Part shown: positions 37,511-46,804 of the stretch, piece after piece
Numbering within the stretch: position 1 is the stretch's first letter
Layout of the letters: the number at the start of each line of letters is the position of its first letter
DNA from: PALSA-129 sp963842505
GTDB taxonomy: Bacteria; Acidobacteriota; Terriglobia; Bryobacterales; Bryobacteraceae
Direction of reading: 5' to 3'
NCBI GenBank assembly: GCA_963842505.1
Contig: CAWJGZ010000002.1
Coordinates: 186,001 to 250,000 of the forward strand
DNA: 64,000 nucleotides
Program-made: the position numbers and the translations under genes
The notes under the pieces: generated by a model
The model's input: the letters and a program-made list of their open reading frames with translations, nothing else
Told to the model about the DNA's origin: nothing
Databases searched by the model: none

Positions 37511-38227
37511 TTACTGCTGCGACGGTGTTACCGTGAAGTCGTCGTAGTAGGTTACGCTGTCGGTCTTCGACCACACGCCCACTCTGCCGGAGACCGGTTC
37601 CGAGAGCGTATAATCGAGCAGCTTTTCGCCGTTCAAATACCCTTCCAGCTTCGTGCCGTGGACCGAGATCTTCATGGTGTGCCACTCCTTCAACTTCAGT
37701 GGCCGGTCCTCGGGGCCGCGCTTGACGAAGCGGCGGACACCTTTGTTGAAGGTCCACAACACCAGGTTGTCCTCCATCCCGTTGAAGCGCACCGCCAGGT
37801 AATCGCCATTCGGTTTGAGGTTGAAAAGGATGCCGGCACAGCGGTCGAGCGAGCCATCGACCATCTGGAACCGCATGGCGATCTGGCCATTCTGAAAATC
37901 GCCGACGCCCTGCGCCACGGCGTATGGGTAGTAGGCGAAGGCTTTGACATTGTCGATGAACTCTTCGTGGCGCGAACCGTAGATGGCGCGAGCCTTGTCG
38001 GCCAGGCCGCCCGAAGGCTCATTCTTTTTCCAAACGCGCCCGTCTTCCATCAGCACGTTCTTGCCGCCATCCTGCACCACCATCCAGTGGCCTACCACTC
38101 CCAGGAAATGAACCGGCTCGGCGCCGGCCTTGTCTTCGGTCACGTCCACGCGAATGCTCTTGGCCGTCTGGGCGATCCCGAGCGCAGCCGCCAGCAGAAT
38201 GGCGGTTGCCAATAGCAGTCTCTTCAT
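37511..38227 (-). CDS. Secreted LamG/DUF1080-like protein
   Basis: This 238-residue exported protein has signal MKRLLLATAILLAAALGIA, then a concanavalin-like jelly roll (AMRFQMVDGSLDRCAGILF, LKEWHTMKISVHGTKLEGYL, VGVWSKTDSVTYYDDFTV). That pattern is typical of LamG and of the DUF1080 group of 3-keto-disaccharide hydrolase relatives. It may bind or cut a glycan outside the cell; no catalytic residue was identified. AGGAG lies 6 bp before the ATG at 38227. The upstream permease stop lies just before it, so it is coupled to the ABC genes. Confidence 0.78.
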   Translation of the reverse strand: MKRLLLATAILLAAALGIAQTAKSIRVDVTEDKAGAEPVHFLGVVGHWMVVQDGGKNVLMEDGRVWKKNEPSGGLADKARAIYGSRHEEFIDNVKAFAYYPYAVAQGVGDFQNGQIAMRFQMVDGSLDRCAGILFNLKPNGDYLAVRFNGMEDNLVLWTFNKGVRRFVKRGPEDRPLKLKEWHTMKISVHGTKLEGYLNGEKLLDYTLSEPVSGRVGVWSKTDSVTYYDDFTVTPSQQ

Positions 38228-38229
38228 CA

Positions 38230-39567
38230 TCAACTCCTATTCTTGAAGTGTAACCAACCGGCGGCAACTACTACCATCGGCAATAGTAGATAGTAAATCC
38301 AGGCGGCGCCGATGGGCCGCGCGGCCAGCGGATGGCCGGCATATTCGCGATCGCCGGTCTGGGCGGGCGGCGCAACGCGCGCGAGATCGAAGATCACGCC
38401 CAGCACGATGGGTTCAGTGGTGGAACGGCTCATTACGCGGCGCCCGCCCATTTCGTACCAGATCTCGCCGTAATGGTCGCTGCTCCCTTCGAACAGGCCG
38501 GTCTGGCTGTGGGAAGCGTTCCGCACCTCAACCTCCGGCAAAATGCGCTCGAGCTTGCTGAGGATGCCGCGGTCCAGGTCGATCAGCCGGGGGTCTTCCG
38601 GCGCCAGGAAGACGGTGATACGGAGCGGCTCGCGAATGTTCTGGAGAGCCGTCTCTTCGGCTTCCGAAAAAGAATTGCGGCGGTTCTCGCTGAAATCCCG
38701 GGCTGGGCGCAACAGCGCGCCGGCCCATACCACCCCCGCGAGCGCAGCGACCGCCGCCAGCGAACCGGCGACACGCGCCGCCGGCTTGCGCCCCAAGGGC
38801 AGCCAGACGGCGGCCAGCGCGAAACCGCCCAGCCCCAATGCGGCCGTCACCACCACGGTGCTGAGGCGGAATTGTCCCTGTTCGAACACGCGCAGCGCGG
38901 AAGTGGGCGTATAGGAAGCCAGTTTCTGCAACAAGCCGCCGCGATTTTCGCCGACAAAATCGAGCGCCCAGGTGCCCACCGTGAAACCCAGCGTCGCGAT
39001 GGCCGCGCTGGCGGCACTGGTCGAGAGGGCCGCAGCGGCCACCGCAATTCCACTGGCCAGAACGACGCGCAGCAGGTGCCCCAGCAGCAGGTTGAGCAGC
39101 TCCGGAGCGTAGAGCGTGCCGCCGTATGACTTCCACAGAACCAGCGCGAGGAGCCCCGGCGCCCAGGCCAGCAGCCAGCCGAGCAGCAGGGCGACCGCTT
39201 TGGCCGCCAGTATCGCGGGCAGGCCAGCAGGCGCCTGCTGCATCAGCTTCCAGGCCCCGCTGGCTTTATCCGCCGAAATGAGACGAATGGCGATGAAGGG
39301 AAACAGCAGCGTCACGGCCAGGTCATAAGCGCCGAAGGTGGGGACCAGGATACCATCGAGCGGCGACAGGCCCTGTGCCAGCGCGGCCGGGCCGCCACCG
39401 GCGCCGCTGGCTTCGGCGTAGGTATCGACCGCCGTGATGAAGCTGTGGCCCACCAGCGGGCCGATCATCACCAGCAACAGCCAGAAGGCGCGGGACGCCA
39501 GAAGCTCGCGCCACTCGTGCGCCAGCAGCCAGCCGAACCTGCCCGAGGGCGAGCTACGTGAGAGCAA
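38230..39567 (-). CDS. ABC-2-type transporter permease
   Basis: This roughly 445-residue integral membrane protein has about ten hydrophobic segments, a large non-membrane loop (about 300-400: ENRRNSFSEAEETALQNIRE and onward) and a final helix near the C-terminus. It is the membrane partner of the ATPase gene it overlaps. The best start appears to be TTG at 39567, with GGAGGAAG 6 bp upstream and a 14-bp overlap. The ATG at 39591 is the alternative. The extracytoplasmic loop recalls the periplasmic part of gliding/ABC export permeases; the substrate is unknown. Confidence 0.8.
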   Translation of the reverse strand: MLSRSSPSGRFGWLLAHEWRELLASRAFWLLLVMIGPLVGHSFITAVDTYAEASGAGGGPAALAQGLSPLDGILVPTFGAYDLAVTLLFPFIAIRLISADKASGAWKLMQQAPAGLPAILAAKAVALLLGWLLAWAPGLLALVLWKSYGGTLYAPELLNLLLGHLLRVVLASGIAVAAAALSTSAASAAIATLGFTVGTWALDFVGENRGGLLQKLASYTPTSALRVFEQGQFRLSTVVVTAALGLGGFALAAVWLPLGRKPAARVAGSLAAVAALAGVVWAGALLRPARDFSENRRNSFSEAEETALQNIREPLRITVFLAPEDPRLIDLDRGILSKLERILPEVEVRNASHSQTGLFEGSSDHYGEIWYEMGGRRVMSRSTTEPIVLGVIFDLARVAPPAQTGDREYAGHPLAARPIGAAWIYYLLLPMVVVAAGWLHFKNRS

Positions 39568-40255
39568 GAAAAACTTCCTCCAGGCCCCCATCGGCCAGGC
39601 CGGCCGCGGCGCGCAACTCATCCAGGGTTCCTTCGCCTACCACCCGCCCGCGGCTCAGCAGCACCAGGCGGTCGCAGACGCGCGCGGCGTCGTTCAACTG
39701 GTGGATGGAAAGAAACAGGGTGCGGCCTTGCGCCGGGGTTTTACGCAGCAGCGCCATGACATCGCGGGTCTGGCGGAAATCCAGGCCGTCGAACGGTTCG
39801 TCGAGCAGCAGCAACGGATGCGGCGCCAGCAAGCCCAGCGCCAGCAGCAGCCGTTTGGATTCGCCTTTGGAAAGCACGCCGACGCGGGAATCGGCCAGGG
39901 CTTCGAGTTGCAACGCGGCAGCCAGCCGATCCGCCACGCCGCGCGGCCGCGCGTGCAGCGCCTCGAAAAAGGAAAGCACCCACCGGACCCGCTGGTCGGG
40001 CCACGGGCGTATGGCATCCGGCAGATAGTGCAGAGCATGCTTGCGCCCGGCCGGCGGCAGTTCGCGGCCGCGGAGCCGCACGCTTCCGGCATCGGCGGCA
40101 ATCAGCCCCGCCAGGCATTCGAACAGGGTCGTCTTGCCGGCGCCGTTGGGACCGATCAACCCCAAAATTTCCCCTTCGCGGACGGAGAAGCCGGCGTTCT
40201 CAAGAACCTTATTCCGCCCGAATTGTTTTGAGACGCCGGTGACGCTGAGGAGCAT
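39554..40255 (-). CDS. ABC transporter ATP-binding protein
   Basis: This 233-residue ATPase has Walker A (GPNGAGKTT) and Walker B (LLLLDEPFDGLD), with an H-loop in FLSIHQLNDAA. The signature is LSKGESKR rather than LSGGQ, a divergence seen in some exporter families. It is encoded just ahead of its permease and probably powers export; the substrate is unknown. Confidence 0.92.
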   Translation of the reverse strand: MLLSVTGVSKQFGRNKVLENAGFSVREGEILGLIGPNGAGKTTLFECLAGLIAADAGSVRLRGRELPPAGRKHALHYLPDAIRPWPDQRVRWVLSFFEALHARPRGVADRLAAALQLEALADSRVGVLSKGESKRLLLALGLLAPHPLLLLDEPFDGLDFRQTRDVMALLRKTPAQGRTLFLSIHQLNDAARVCDRLVLLSRGRVVGEGTLDELRAAAGLADGGLEEVFLALT

Positions 40256-40317
40256 GGGACCCGTAAAGAGGAATTGTAATCGATCTCCGGCAAACGAATG
40301 CAGTGGGCGAGCGGACG

Positions 40318-40977
40318 TCAGACGCGGTTAATATCCACGTTTTCGCAGACCGCTTTGGGCCCGCCGTATTTAGCCAGCTTCAGCATCGCGCGCCCAACCT
40401 GCTCGGTGGACGTCCCATACTTGGGCGCCAGCTTGAGCAACCAGGGCAGCAGCGGTCCCAACACCGTGTAGAACGTCTGATAAAGCCTGGTCTTCGACCG
40501 CACCCCGTGCCGCGGCACAATGAACCCGGGACGGAAGAGGAAGACCGCTTTGAAGGGCAGCCGAAGCAAGGCATTCTCCGTCTGGCCTTTCACCCGCGCC
40601 CACATGGTGCGGCCACGTTCGGTGCTGTCCGTGCCCATGCCCGATACATAAATAAAGGTCATGCCGGGATTCAGCTTGACCAACGTGGCGGCTGCCGCCA
40701 GCGTGATGCCGTAAGTTATTTTCCGGTAATTCTCCTCGCTCATGCCCACCGAAGTGACGCCCAGGCAGAAAAAGCACGCGTCGAAACCGGCTAGCTGGCT
40801 CTCGATCGCGGAATAATCCAAGAGGTCCTGGTGCACGATTTCGCGCAGTTTTTCGTGTTGCCGGCGGGTCGCGCTGCGTCCCACGGAAAGGACACTGCGC
40901 ACTTCGGGATCGAGCAGGCATTCACGCAAAACGCCCTGCCCCACCATACCGGTCGCGCCGAAAAGGACGACATTCAT
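40318..40977 (-). CDS. NAD(P)-binding epimerase-like (HTATIP2/NmrA-type) protein
   Basis: This 219-residue protein has a Rossmann motif (FGATGMVGQGVLRECL) and an atypical short-chain-dehydrogenase pattern (FFCLGVTSVGMSEENYRKIT, FIYVSGMGTD). It lacks the usual YxxxK pair in an obvious form. It resembles the HTATIP2/YbjT group of NADPH sensors. The start is ATG 40977, where the nucleotide-binding strand begins; the open frame further upstream crosses a family C repeat. Confidence 0.82.
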   Translation of the reverse strand: MNVVLFGATGMVGQGVLRECLLDPEVRSVLSVGRSATRRQHEKLREIVHQDLLDYSAIESQLAGFDACFFCLGVTSVGMSEENYRKITYGITLAAAATLVKLNPGMTFIYVSGMGTDSTERGRTMWARVKGQTENALLRLPFKAVFLFRPGFIVPRHGVRSKTRLYQTFYTVLGPLLPWLLKLAPKYGTSTEQVGRAMLKLAKYGGPKAVCENVDINRV

Positions 40978-41036
40978 TTTTGCGCCAACTTCAAGTGTAA
41001 TCGCTGACGGTTTCAGGCGCGGGTGTTCCAGGGTGC

Positions 41037-41070
41037 GGGGCGGCCGCTCGGTTACGCTCGCGGTTCTGTG
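41037..41070. repeat. Family C repeat (copy 2)
   Basis: GGCCGCTCGGTTACGCTCGC followed by GGTTCTGTG, one of four copies. It lies between the divergent NAD(P)-binding and STAS genes. Confidence 0.78.
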
Positions 41071-41141
41071 CCCGGGGGGCGATTTCGGCGCGGGTGTGCA
41101 ACCCGGGGTGAAGGCCCATTTGGCTGTAGTATGCTGTAGCC

Positions 41142-41474
41142 ATGCCCGTTGAGACAAGACAGATGGATGGTGGCGCCGCCCTGGTGATTGTGACCGGCCG
41201 GCTAACCCTTGGCCGCGACGTGGACCAATTGGAAGCGGTGGTCAAGGAACTAATCACGCAGGGCCAGAAAAAATTCATCTTCGATGTTTCGGGACTCGAT
41301 TATGCCGACAGCGCCGGTATCGGCACGGTGGTCGCTTGCGTGACTCACATCAAGAAAGCCGGCGGCGACATGCGCATGGCGGGCGCGAATGCCCGCGTTC
41401 TCCGCCTGTTTCAGATGACCGGGGTGGACCGGATCCTGTCTCTATACCCCAGCGTGGCCGCAGCCGCTTCCTGA
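41142..41474 (+). CDS. STAS-domain anti-sigma-factor antagonist
   Basis: This 110-residue SpoIIAA-like protein has a central phosphorylatable Ser in DVSGLDYADSAGIGTVV, followed by MAGANARVLRLFQMTGVDR. In the family, an anti-sigma kinase phosphorylates this Ser and a PP2C phosphatase reverses it. No anti-sigma kinase lies beside it. The 3' end overlaps the convergent hemerythrin-like gene by 33 bp. Confidence 0.9.
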   Translation: MPVETRQMDGGAALVIVTGRLTLGRDVDQLEAVVKELITQGQKKFIFDVSGLDYADSAGIGTVVACVTHIKKAGGDMRMAGANARVLRLFQMTGVDRILSLYPSVAAAAS

Positions 41475-41807
41475 CGCGTCCCAGCGCTCCACCAAGGGGA
41501 ACACATCGCGTTCTTCCTCAATGATGTTGTGCTGCGCGATCGCGTGAAAGCGCCTCGCCAGGCGCAACGCATCTCCTGTTTGACCGGCCGCCATGGCCTC
41601 TTCCAGGGCCGCCGCGATCTCCAGAGCCTCGGCATGTTGCGCCGCCATTTTTTCCGCCAGGGCGGCATGGCACCGCGCAATCTCCGCCAGGAGCGCTTCT
41701 TCGGCACGGTAATGCTCCGCGGCAAGCCTGTGCGCCTTGCGGAAACTCTCCAGAAAGGCGGCGCCGGCTTCGATGGCGGCAAGCAGATCGTCCAGGCTCG
41801 GCTCCAT
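41442..41807 (-). CDS. Hemerythrin-like HHE-domain protein
   Basis: This 121-residue all-helical protein has metal-ligand-like residues in AHRLAAEHYRAEEAL, KMAAQHAEALE and FHAIAQHNIIEEERDVFP, the pattern of a diiron hemerythrin-like domain that binds oxygen or nitric oxide. The ATG at 41807 is taken as start; the frame is open to 41864. It follows the polyprenyl synthase gene and overlaps the convergent STAS gene. Ligand assignment is tentative. Confidence 0.7.
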   Translation of the reverse strand: MEPSLDDLLAAIEAGAAFLESFRKAHRLAAEHYRAEEALLAEIARCHAALAEKMAAQHAEALEIAAALEEAMAAGQTGDALRLARRFHAIAQHNIIEEERDVFPLVERWDASGSGCGHAGV

Positions 41808-41853
41808 CGCGCGGTGTTGTGACCGTGAGGCTTCGGTGTTCACTCTAGGCCGG

Positions 41854-42864
41854 CTAGTGATCACGTTCCGTGACCAGTTCCGTCACTGAGAGCAGGGCGC
41901 GCTGGCAGGCGGACTCGGGGAACTGCGAGATAATCTGGCGGGCCTTGTCGGTGAAGGCCTGGGCGCGCTCTTTGACACGCTCGACGCCGCGGTACTTTTC
42001 GAGTAACGCAAGAATGCGCGAGAACGGCACTTCGTGGTAATTGCGCTGCCGGAGAATCGTCTCCACCAGCGCGCGTTCGGCGGGCGTGGCGCTGTCCAGC
42101 GCATATACCAGCGGGAGGGTGACTTTGCCTTCCCGCAGGTCGCCTCCGACCGGCTTGCCGAGGGTCTTTTCGCGGGCCGTGAAATCCAGCATGTCATCCA
42201 CCAACTGGAAAGCCATGCCCAGATTCCATGCGTACTCGCCCAGCCGCTCCTGGGTGTGCGCATCAGCGTGGCTTACCACCGCGCCCAACTGCGCGCACAC
42301 GGAAAACAGGCGGGCCGTCTTGCGGTCGACCAATTCCATGCAATCGGCCTCGCCCACATCGATGCGCCCGATCCGTTCCAGTTGGATCAATTCGCCTTCC
42401 ACCATGGTCTGGGTGAGCGAGATCAACAACTCCAGGATCTGGAAGTTGCGTTCGCGCAGCGCCATCTGGAAGGCCTGCATGTACAGCCAATCGCCCCCCA
42501 GCACGCAGGTGTGGTTGCCCCACTTGACGTTGGTGGAAGGCCGCCCCCGCCGCGTTTCGGCGGCGTCGATGACGTCGTCGTGGACCAAGGTCGCGGCATG
42601 GATCAGCTCCACTACCGCTCCCAGCTCAACCGCCGAGGCGCTTCCGTTTCCATCCGCGCTGGTCAGCTTGGAGGCCAGCAGCAGCAGCGCGGGCCGCAGC
42701 CGCTTTCCGCCACTCGATTGCAGATACTGCCCAATCCCGGTGACGGCGTCCACCGACGCCACCGATTCGGCGGTAATCTTCTTCTCCACCCGGTCCATCT
42801 CGTCCTGGATCAGGTCGAAAATTTCGCGCGCTGTCAGGGCCTGCCCCAGCTTGCTCAAATTCAT
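41854..42864 (-). CDS. Trans-polyprenyl diphosphate synthase
   Basis: This 336-residue enzyme has both aspartate-rich motifs: DDVIDAAETRRGRPS and DDMLDFTA. It is a long-chain isoprenyl synthase (octaprenyl type), making quinone side chains by adding isopentenyl diphosphate units. The chain length cannot be read by eye. It is downstream of tatD (14-bp gap) in the uppS-cdsA-larC-metG-tatD operon. Confidence 0.93.
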   Translation of the reverse strand: MNLSKLGQALTAREIFDLIQDEMDRVEKKITAESVASVDAVTGIGQYLQSSGGKRLRPALLLLASKLTSADGNGSASAVELGAVVELIHAATLVHDDVIDAAETRRGRPSTNVKWGNHTCVLGGDWLYMQAFQMALRERNFQILELLISLTQTMVEGELIQLERIGRIDVGEADCMELVDRKTARLFSVCAQLGAVVSHADAHTQERLGEYAWNLGMAFQLVDDMLDFTAREKTLGKPVGGDLREGKVTLPLVYALDSATPAERALVETILRQRNYHEVPFSRILALLEKYRGVERVKERAQAFTDKARQIISQFPESACQRALLSVTELVTERDH

Positions 42865-42878
42865 GTAAGTTAACCAGT

Positions 42879-43676
42879 TTACCTGTTACCGGTCCCGCCC
42901 CGCAAACACAGCCTCTCAAAGTTTCGGGTGGTCAACACGGCAATCTCTTCCGGCGCGCAGTTGCGGAGCTCGGCCAGCCGCCGCACGGTTTCCAGCACGA
43001 ACGCCGGCTCATTGCGCTTGCCGCGATGCGGAACCGGCGCCAGGTACGGGCAATCGGTCTCCACCAGCAACCGGTCATCGGGCGCCATGCGGGCCGCTTC
43101 CCGGACCGCGTCCGCCTTCGGAAACGTCAGCACTCCGCCGAAACTCAGGTAGAACCCCAAGTCGAGCGCCTGGCGCGCCTGGGCCGCATCGCCCGTGAAG
43201 CAGTGCAGAATGCCGCCGCCGTTCCACCGGCCGCGCAGGATGTCCAGCGTATCGCTCCACGCCTCGCGCGTGTGAATCACAATCGGTTTGCCGGCCTCCG
43301 CAGCGATCGCCAGTTGGCGCTCGAAGACCGCCCGCTGCACGTCCCGCGGCGAGAAATCGTAATGATAGTCGAGCCCAATCTCGCCGATCGCCAGCACCTT
43401 GGAGTGCGCCGCCAGTTCGCCCAGCCGCGCGAAGGTTTCAGGACCAGCCTTGGACGCATCGTGCGGGTGCACGCCGACGGTTGCATAGAGCGCGGCGCAG
43501 ATTCCGGCATACCGCTCCGCCAGCCGGATACCAACTTCCAGATCGGGCGGGCCGCCGCCGGTCCCGATCGCCATCATGCACTCCACGCCGGCGGCCAATG
43601 CGCGTTGGATGGTCTGCTCGCGGTCTTCGTCGAACTGCGAATCGTCCAGGTGGACGTGCGAGTCCACCAGCCTCAC
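42879..43676 (-). CDS. TatD-family metal-dependent hydrolase
   Basis: This 265-residue TIM-barrel nuclease has the metal-binding HxH (DSHVHLDD), GEIGLDYHYDFSP, IVIHTREAW, LHCFTG and VETDCPYLAP. TatD proteins act as 3'-5' DNA exonucleases and in D-aminoacyl-tRNA or DNA repair. The start overlaps the metG stop by 4 bp, a common metG-tatD pairing. Confidence 0.95.
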   Translation of the reverse strand: MRLVDSHVHLDDSQFDEDREQTIQRALAAGVECMMAIGTGGGPPDLEVGIRLAERYAGICAALYATVGVHPHDASKAGPETFARLGELAAHSKVLAIGEIGLDYHYDFSPRDVQRAVFERQLAIAAEAGKPIVIHTREAWSDTLDILRGRWNGGGILHCFTGDAAQARQALDLGFYLSFGGVLTFPKADAVREAARMAPDDRLLVETDCPYLAPVPHRGKRNEPAFVLETVRRLAELRNCAPEEIAVLTTRNFERLCLRGGTGNR

Positions 43677-45598
43677 TTGAGCCGCGCTCCCACCGGGATG
43701 TCTTCGTGGAAGCCCACCAGCACCGGTTTCCCGTCGTTCACCGAGGCTGCCACAATCATCCCGTTCGATTCAATGCCCCTCAGCTTGCGCGGCTGCAGGT
43801 TGGCGACAATGACGACTTTGCGATTTACCAGATCCGCAGCGGTGTAGGCTTCCGCGATGCCCGCCACAATCGTGCGCGGCTGGGACTCGCCGATATCGAC
43901 CGTCATGTGCATCAGCTTGGTCGAGCCCTTCACGGGTTCGGCCGTCAGCACCAGCCCCACGCGCAGGTCCGCTTTCAGAAAGTCGTCGATCGCGATCTTG
44001 GGGGATGCTTCCACCGCCGGCGTCTCTTCGGCCTTCTTACCCATCAGCACCTGCTGCTCCGCCGTCACTTTTTCTTCCAGCGCGCGCATTTTGGCGATGG
44101 CACTTTTCGCCTCGAGGCGCGGAAACACGCCGGCGATTTCGCCAATCCGCTGGCCCGCCCGCAATTCGCCCCATTTCAGGGTGTCAAAGCGCACGGATTC
44201 GATGGGATCGGCGATGCCGAGCTGTGACCATATCTTTTCCGCCGACTGCGGCAGCACCGGAAAGACCAGCGCCGTTACAATCCGCAAAGCTTCCGCGGCG
44301 GTATAGAGGGCGGTATTCAACTGACCTTGCGAGACATCATCCTTCTGGTTAGCGAGTTTCCATGGCGCGAACTGGACAATCATTTTGTCCACCGCGGAGA
44401 TCAGCGCCCAGATGGCCTCCAGGCCCTTGGAAAACTCGAAGCTATCGAAGGCGGTTTTTGCATCCCGAATGGTGCTTTCCGCCATCAGCTTGATCTCTCC
44501 CCACGGGGCGCCTTCCGGAATCACACCCTGCCGGTACTGCTTGATCATGGTCAAGGTGCGGCTCGCCAAATTGCCCAGCCCGTTTGCCAGGTCCGAATTG
44601 TAGCGGCCCACCAAGGCGTCGTAACTGAAGCTGCCATCCTGCCCGAATACCACTTCGCGCAGCAGGAAATAGCGCAGCGCGTCGGCCCCCATGACGTCTT
44701 TGATCGGTTCGGCGCGCACAATGTTGCCGCGCGACTTGCTCATTTTGTCGTTTTCAAACAGCAGCCAGCCGTGCGCAAAAATCTGCTTCGGCAGCTCGAG
44801 GCCGGCCGCCATCAGAAACGCCGGCCAGTAGATCGCGTGGAAACGCACAATTTCCTTGCCGATCAGGTGCAGATCCGCCGGCCACAGACCTTCGCCTTCG
44901 ACCGCGCTCATGTAAGCGGCCAGGGCGTCGAACCAAACATAGAACACGTGCGGGGCTTCGCCATCGACCGGGATACCCCACTTGATATTGGTGCGGGTGA
45001 TGGATAAGTCCGTCAACCCGGCCTTTACAAAAGAGATCACTTCGTTGCGGCGCGTTTCCGGCTGGATAAACTCCGGATTACTCTCATACAACGCCAGCAG
45101 CTTCTCCTGGAACGCCGATAACTTAAAGAAGAAATTCTCTTCCGTGATGGTCTCGGTGGGCCGCCCGCAATCGGGGCAGGGATCGCCCGGCTTGGCGTCG
45201 TTGACGTATAAGTTGTCGAAGATACAATACTGGCCGGTGTAAGATCCCTTATAGACATTGTCACTTTTGCGGCATCGTTCGAACAGATTGTTCACCACGC
45301 GCGCATGCCGCGGGTCAGTGGTGCGTTGAAAGTGGTCAATTTGCAAGCCCAGCATCTTCCACTGGCGCGCGAACTCCGCGGCGATCCCATCGCAAAACTC
45401 CTTGGGACTCTTGCCGGCCCGCTGGGCGGAACGCTCCACATTCACGCCGTGCTCGTCGGAGCCGGTGGTGAGCACCGGCTCATAGCCTTCCATCCGTTTG
45501 AGGCGCTTCCACAAGTCGGCCACAATGGTGGTATAAGCGTGCCCAATATGGGGCGCGGCATTCACATAGTAAATCGGTGTTGTCAGATAGTATTTCAT
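43673..45598 (-). CDS. metG: Methionyl-tRNA synthetase
   Basis: This 641-residue class I synthetase has the HIGH-type motif APHIGHAYT, KMSKS in DKMSKSRGN and a single CPDC knuckle in the zinc-finger insertion. A C-terminal tRNA-binding domain (about 535-641: FLKADLRVGLVLTAEPVKG) is fused. It overlaps larC by 4 bp upstream and tatD by 4 bp downstream. Confidence 0.97.
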   Translation of the reverse strand: MKYYLTTPIYYVNAAPHIGHAYTTIVADLWKRLKRMEGYEPVLTTGSDEHGVNVERSAQRAGKSPKEFCDGIAAEFARQWKMLGLQIDHFQRTTDPRHARVVNNLFERCRKSDNVYKGSYTGQYCIFDNLYVNDAKPGDPCPDCGRPTETITEENFFFKLSAFQEKLLALYESNPEFIQPETRRNEVISFVKAGLTDLSITRTNIKWGIPVDGEAPHVFYVWFDALAAYMSAVEGEGLWPADLHLIGKEIVRFHAIYWPAFLMAAGLELPKQIFAHGWLLFENDKMSKSRGNIVRAEPIKDVMGADALRYFLLREVVFGQDGSFSYDALVGRYNSDLANGLGNLASRTLTMIKQYRQGVIPEGAPWGEIKLMAESTIRDAKTAFDSFEFSKGLEAIWALISAVDKMIVQFAPWKLANQKDDVSQGQLNTALYTAAEALRIVTALVFPVLPQSAEKIWSQLGIADPIESVRFDTLKWGELRAGQRIGEIAGVFPRLEAKSAIAKMRALEEKVTAEQQVLMGKKAEETPAVEASPKIAIDDFLKADLRVGLVLTAEPVKGSTKLMHMTVDIGESQPRTIVAGIAEAYTAADLVNRKVVIVANLQPRKLRGIESNGMIVAASVNDGKPVLVGFHEDIPVGARLK

Positions 45599-46755
45599 TT
45601 GGATTGTTTCTGGTACCTGTAATTCGCTTCCGCGATTACATCTTTCAAGGCGGCGCCGGTTTCCAATGCCAGCCGCCGGCAGTCTTCATACTCCGGCGCA
45701 TAAGATCCCTCGCCGCCAATCTTCATTCTCACTTTGCCGTACTTGGTTTCTACTTCCTCAAACCGGCGCGCCTGCACGCGGCGCTCAGCGGCATACATGC
45801 GCAGCCCGAGCGTCGAGGTTTCGGCGAAGATCATCCGCGCCAGCGTCTCGCGGTCTTCCCAACGCGCCACCACGCGCAACAGGTTGCCGGGCCGGCCTTT
45901 CTTCATGACCATGGGCTGCAGCGACACGTCGAGCGCTCCGGCTTCCGCCAGGCGTTCGGCGGCGTAGGCCAACACCTGGGGGTTGAGGTCGTCGATGTGG
46001 GCCTCGATCACGGTCACTTCCAAGGCTTCTTCGGCGGCGGCGGTTTCACCTAGCATCACGCGCAGCACGTTGGGCTGTCCCGGGAAATCGTGCGAGCCCG
46101 CTCCATAGCCGGTGCGCGCAAGGCTCATGGGCGGCAGCGCGCCGAACCGTTCGGCCAGCGTCACCGCTACCGCCGCGCCCGTGGGAGTGGCCAACTCCAC
46201 CGCGGGTCCGCGCGAATAAACCGGCGCTCCCGTCAGTAGCAGTGCCGTGGCGGGCGCCGGCACCGGCAGAACGCCATGCTCCGTGTCGACGGCGCCGCTC
46301 CCCACATTAATGGGAGAGCAGACAATCCTATGGACGCCCAACAGTTCGAAAGCCAGCGCCGCGCCCACGATATCGGCTATTGAATCGGCCGCTCCCACTT
46401 CGTGGAAATGCACCTTTTCAACGGGCACGTGGTGGACCGCCGCTTCGGCTTCCGCCAGCCTCTGAAAAATTGCCACGGCGTTGTGTGCGGCCCGCGCCGG
46501 CAGCCCCGCCTTACCGACAATCTCGACGATGTGCGACAGGTGCCGATGAGCATGCTGTTCGCCCGTCTCCACGTGGTAACGGGTGGCACCGATCCCGCCG
46601 CGCCGCACCTTCTCAAACGAAACCGCAGCGCCGATTTCGAGCGAACGGACGGCATCCGCGATCGCCGCGGTATCCGCGCCGGCATCCGCCAGCGCGCCGA
46701 CCAGCATGTCGCCGCTGATTCCCGAAAATGCGTCCAGATAAGCCAAAAGTGACAT
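45595..46755 (-). CDS. larC: Nickel-pincer cofactor nickel insertase LarC
   Basis: This 386-residue protein of the LarC (DUF111) family has the opening YLDAFSGISGDMLVGAL and the segment KVHFHEVGAADSIADIVGAA. LarC inserts nickel into the pyridinium cofactor used by lactate racemase and related enzymes. larA, larB and larE are absent from the window. The start at ATG 46755 puts the domain at the N-terminus. It is coupled to metG by a 4-bp overlap. Confidence 0.92.
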   Translation of the reverse strand: MSLLAYLDAFSGISGDMLVGALADAGADTAAIADAVRSLEIGAAVSFEKVRRGGIGATRYHVETGEQHAHRHLSHIVEIVGKAGLPARAAHNAVAIFQRLAEAEAAVHHVPVEKVHFHEVGAADSIADIVGAALAFELLGVHRIVCSPINVGSGAVDTEHGVLPVPAPATALLLTGAPVYSRGPAVELATPTGAAVAVTLAERFGALPPMSLARTGYGAGSHDFPGQPNVLRVMLGETAAAEEALEVTVIEAHIDDLNPQVLAYAAERLAEAGALDVSLQPMVMKKGRPGNLLRVVARWEDRETLARMIFAETSTLGLRMYAAERRVQARRFEEVETKYGKVRMKIGGEGSYAPEYEDCRRLALETGAALKDVIAEANYRYQKQSK

Positions 46756-46804
46756 TTTTCTTAATGGTGGCACAAGCCTCGCGGCCGGCGCATCCGCCTC
46801 GCCG

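Noticed and set aside
41411..41782. Alternative minus-strand frame over the hemerythrin-like gene
   Set aside because: Trp/Arg-rich shadow; the other frame has the metal-ligand pattern.
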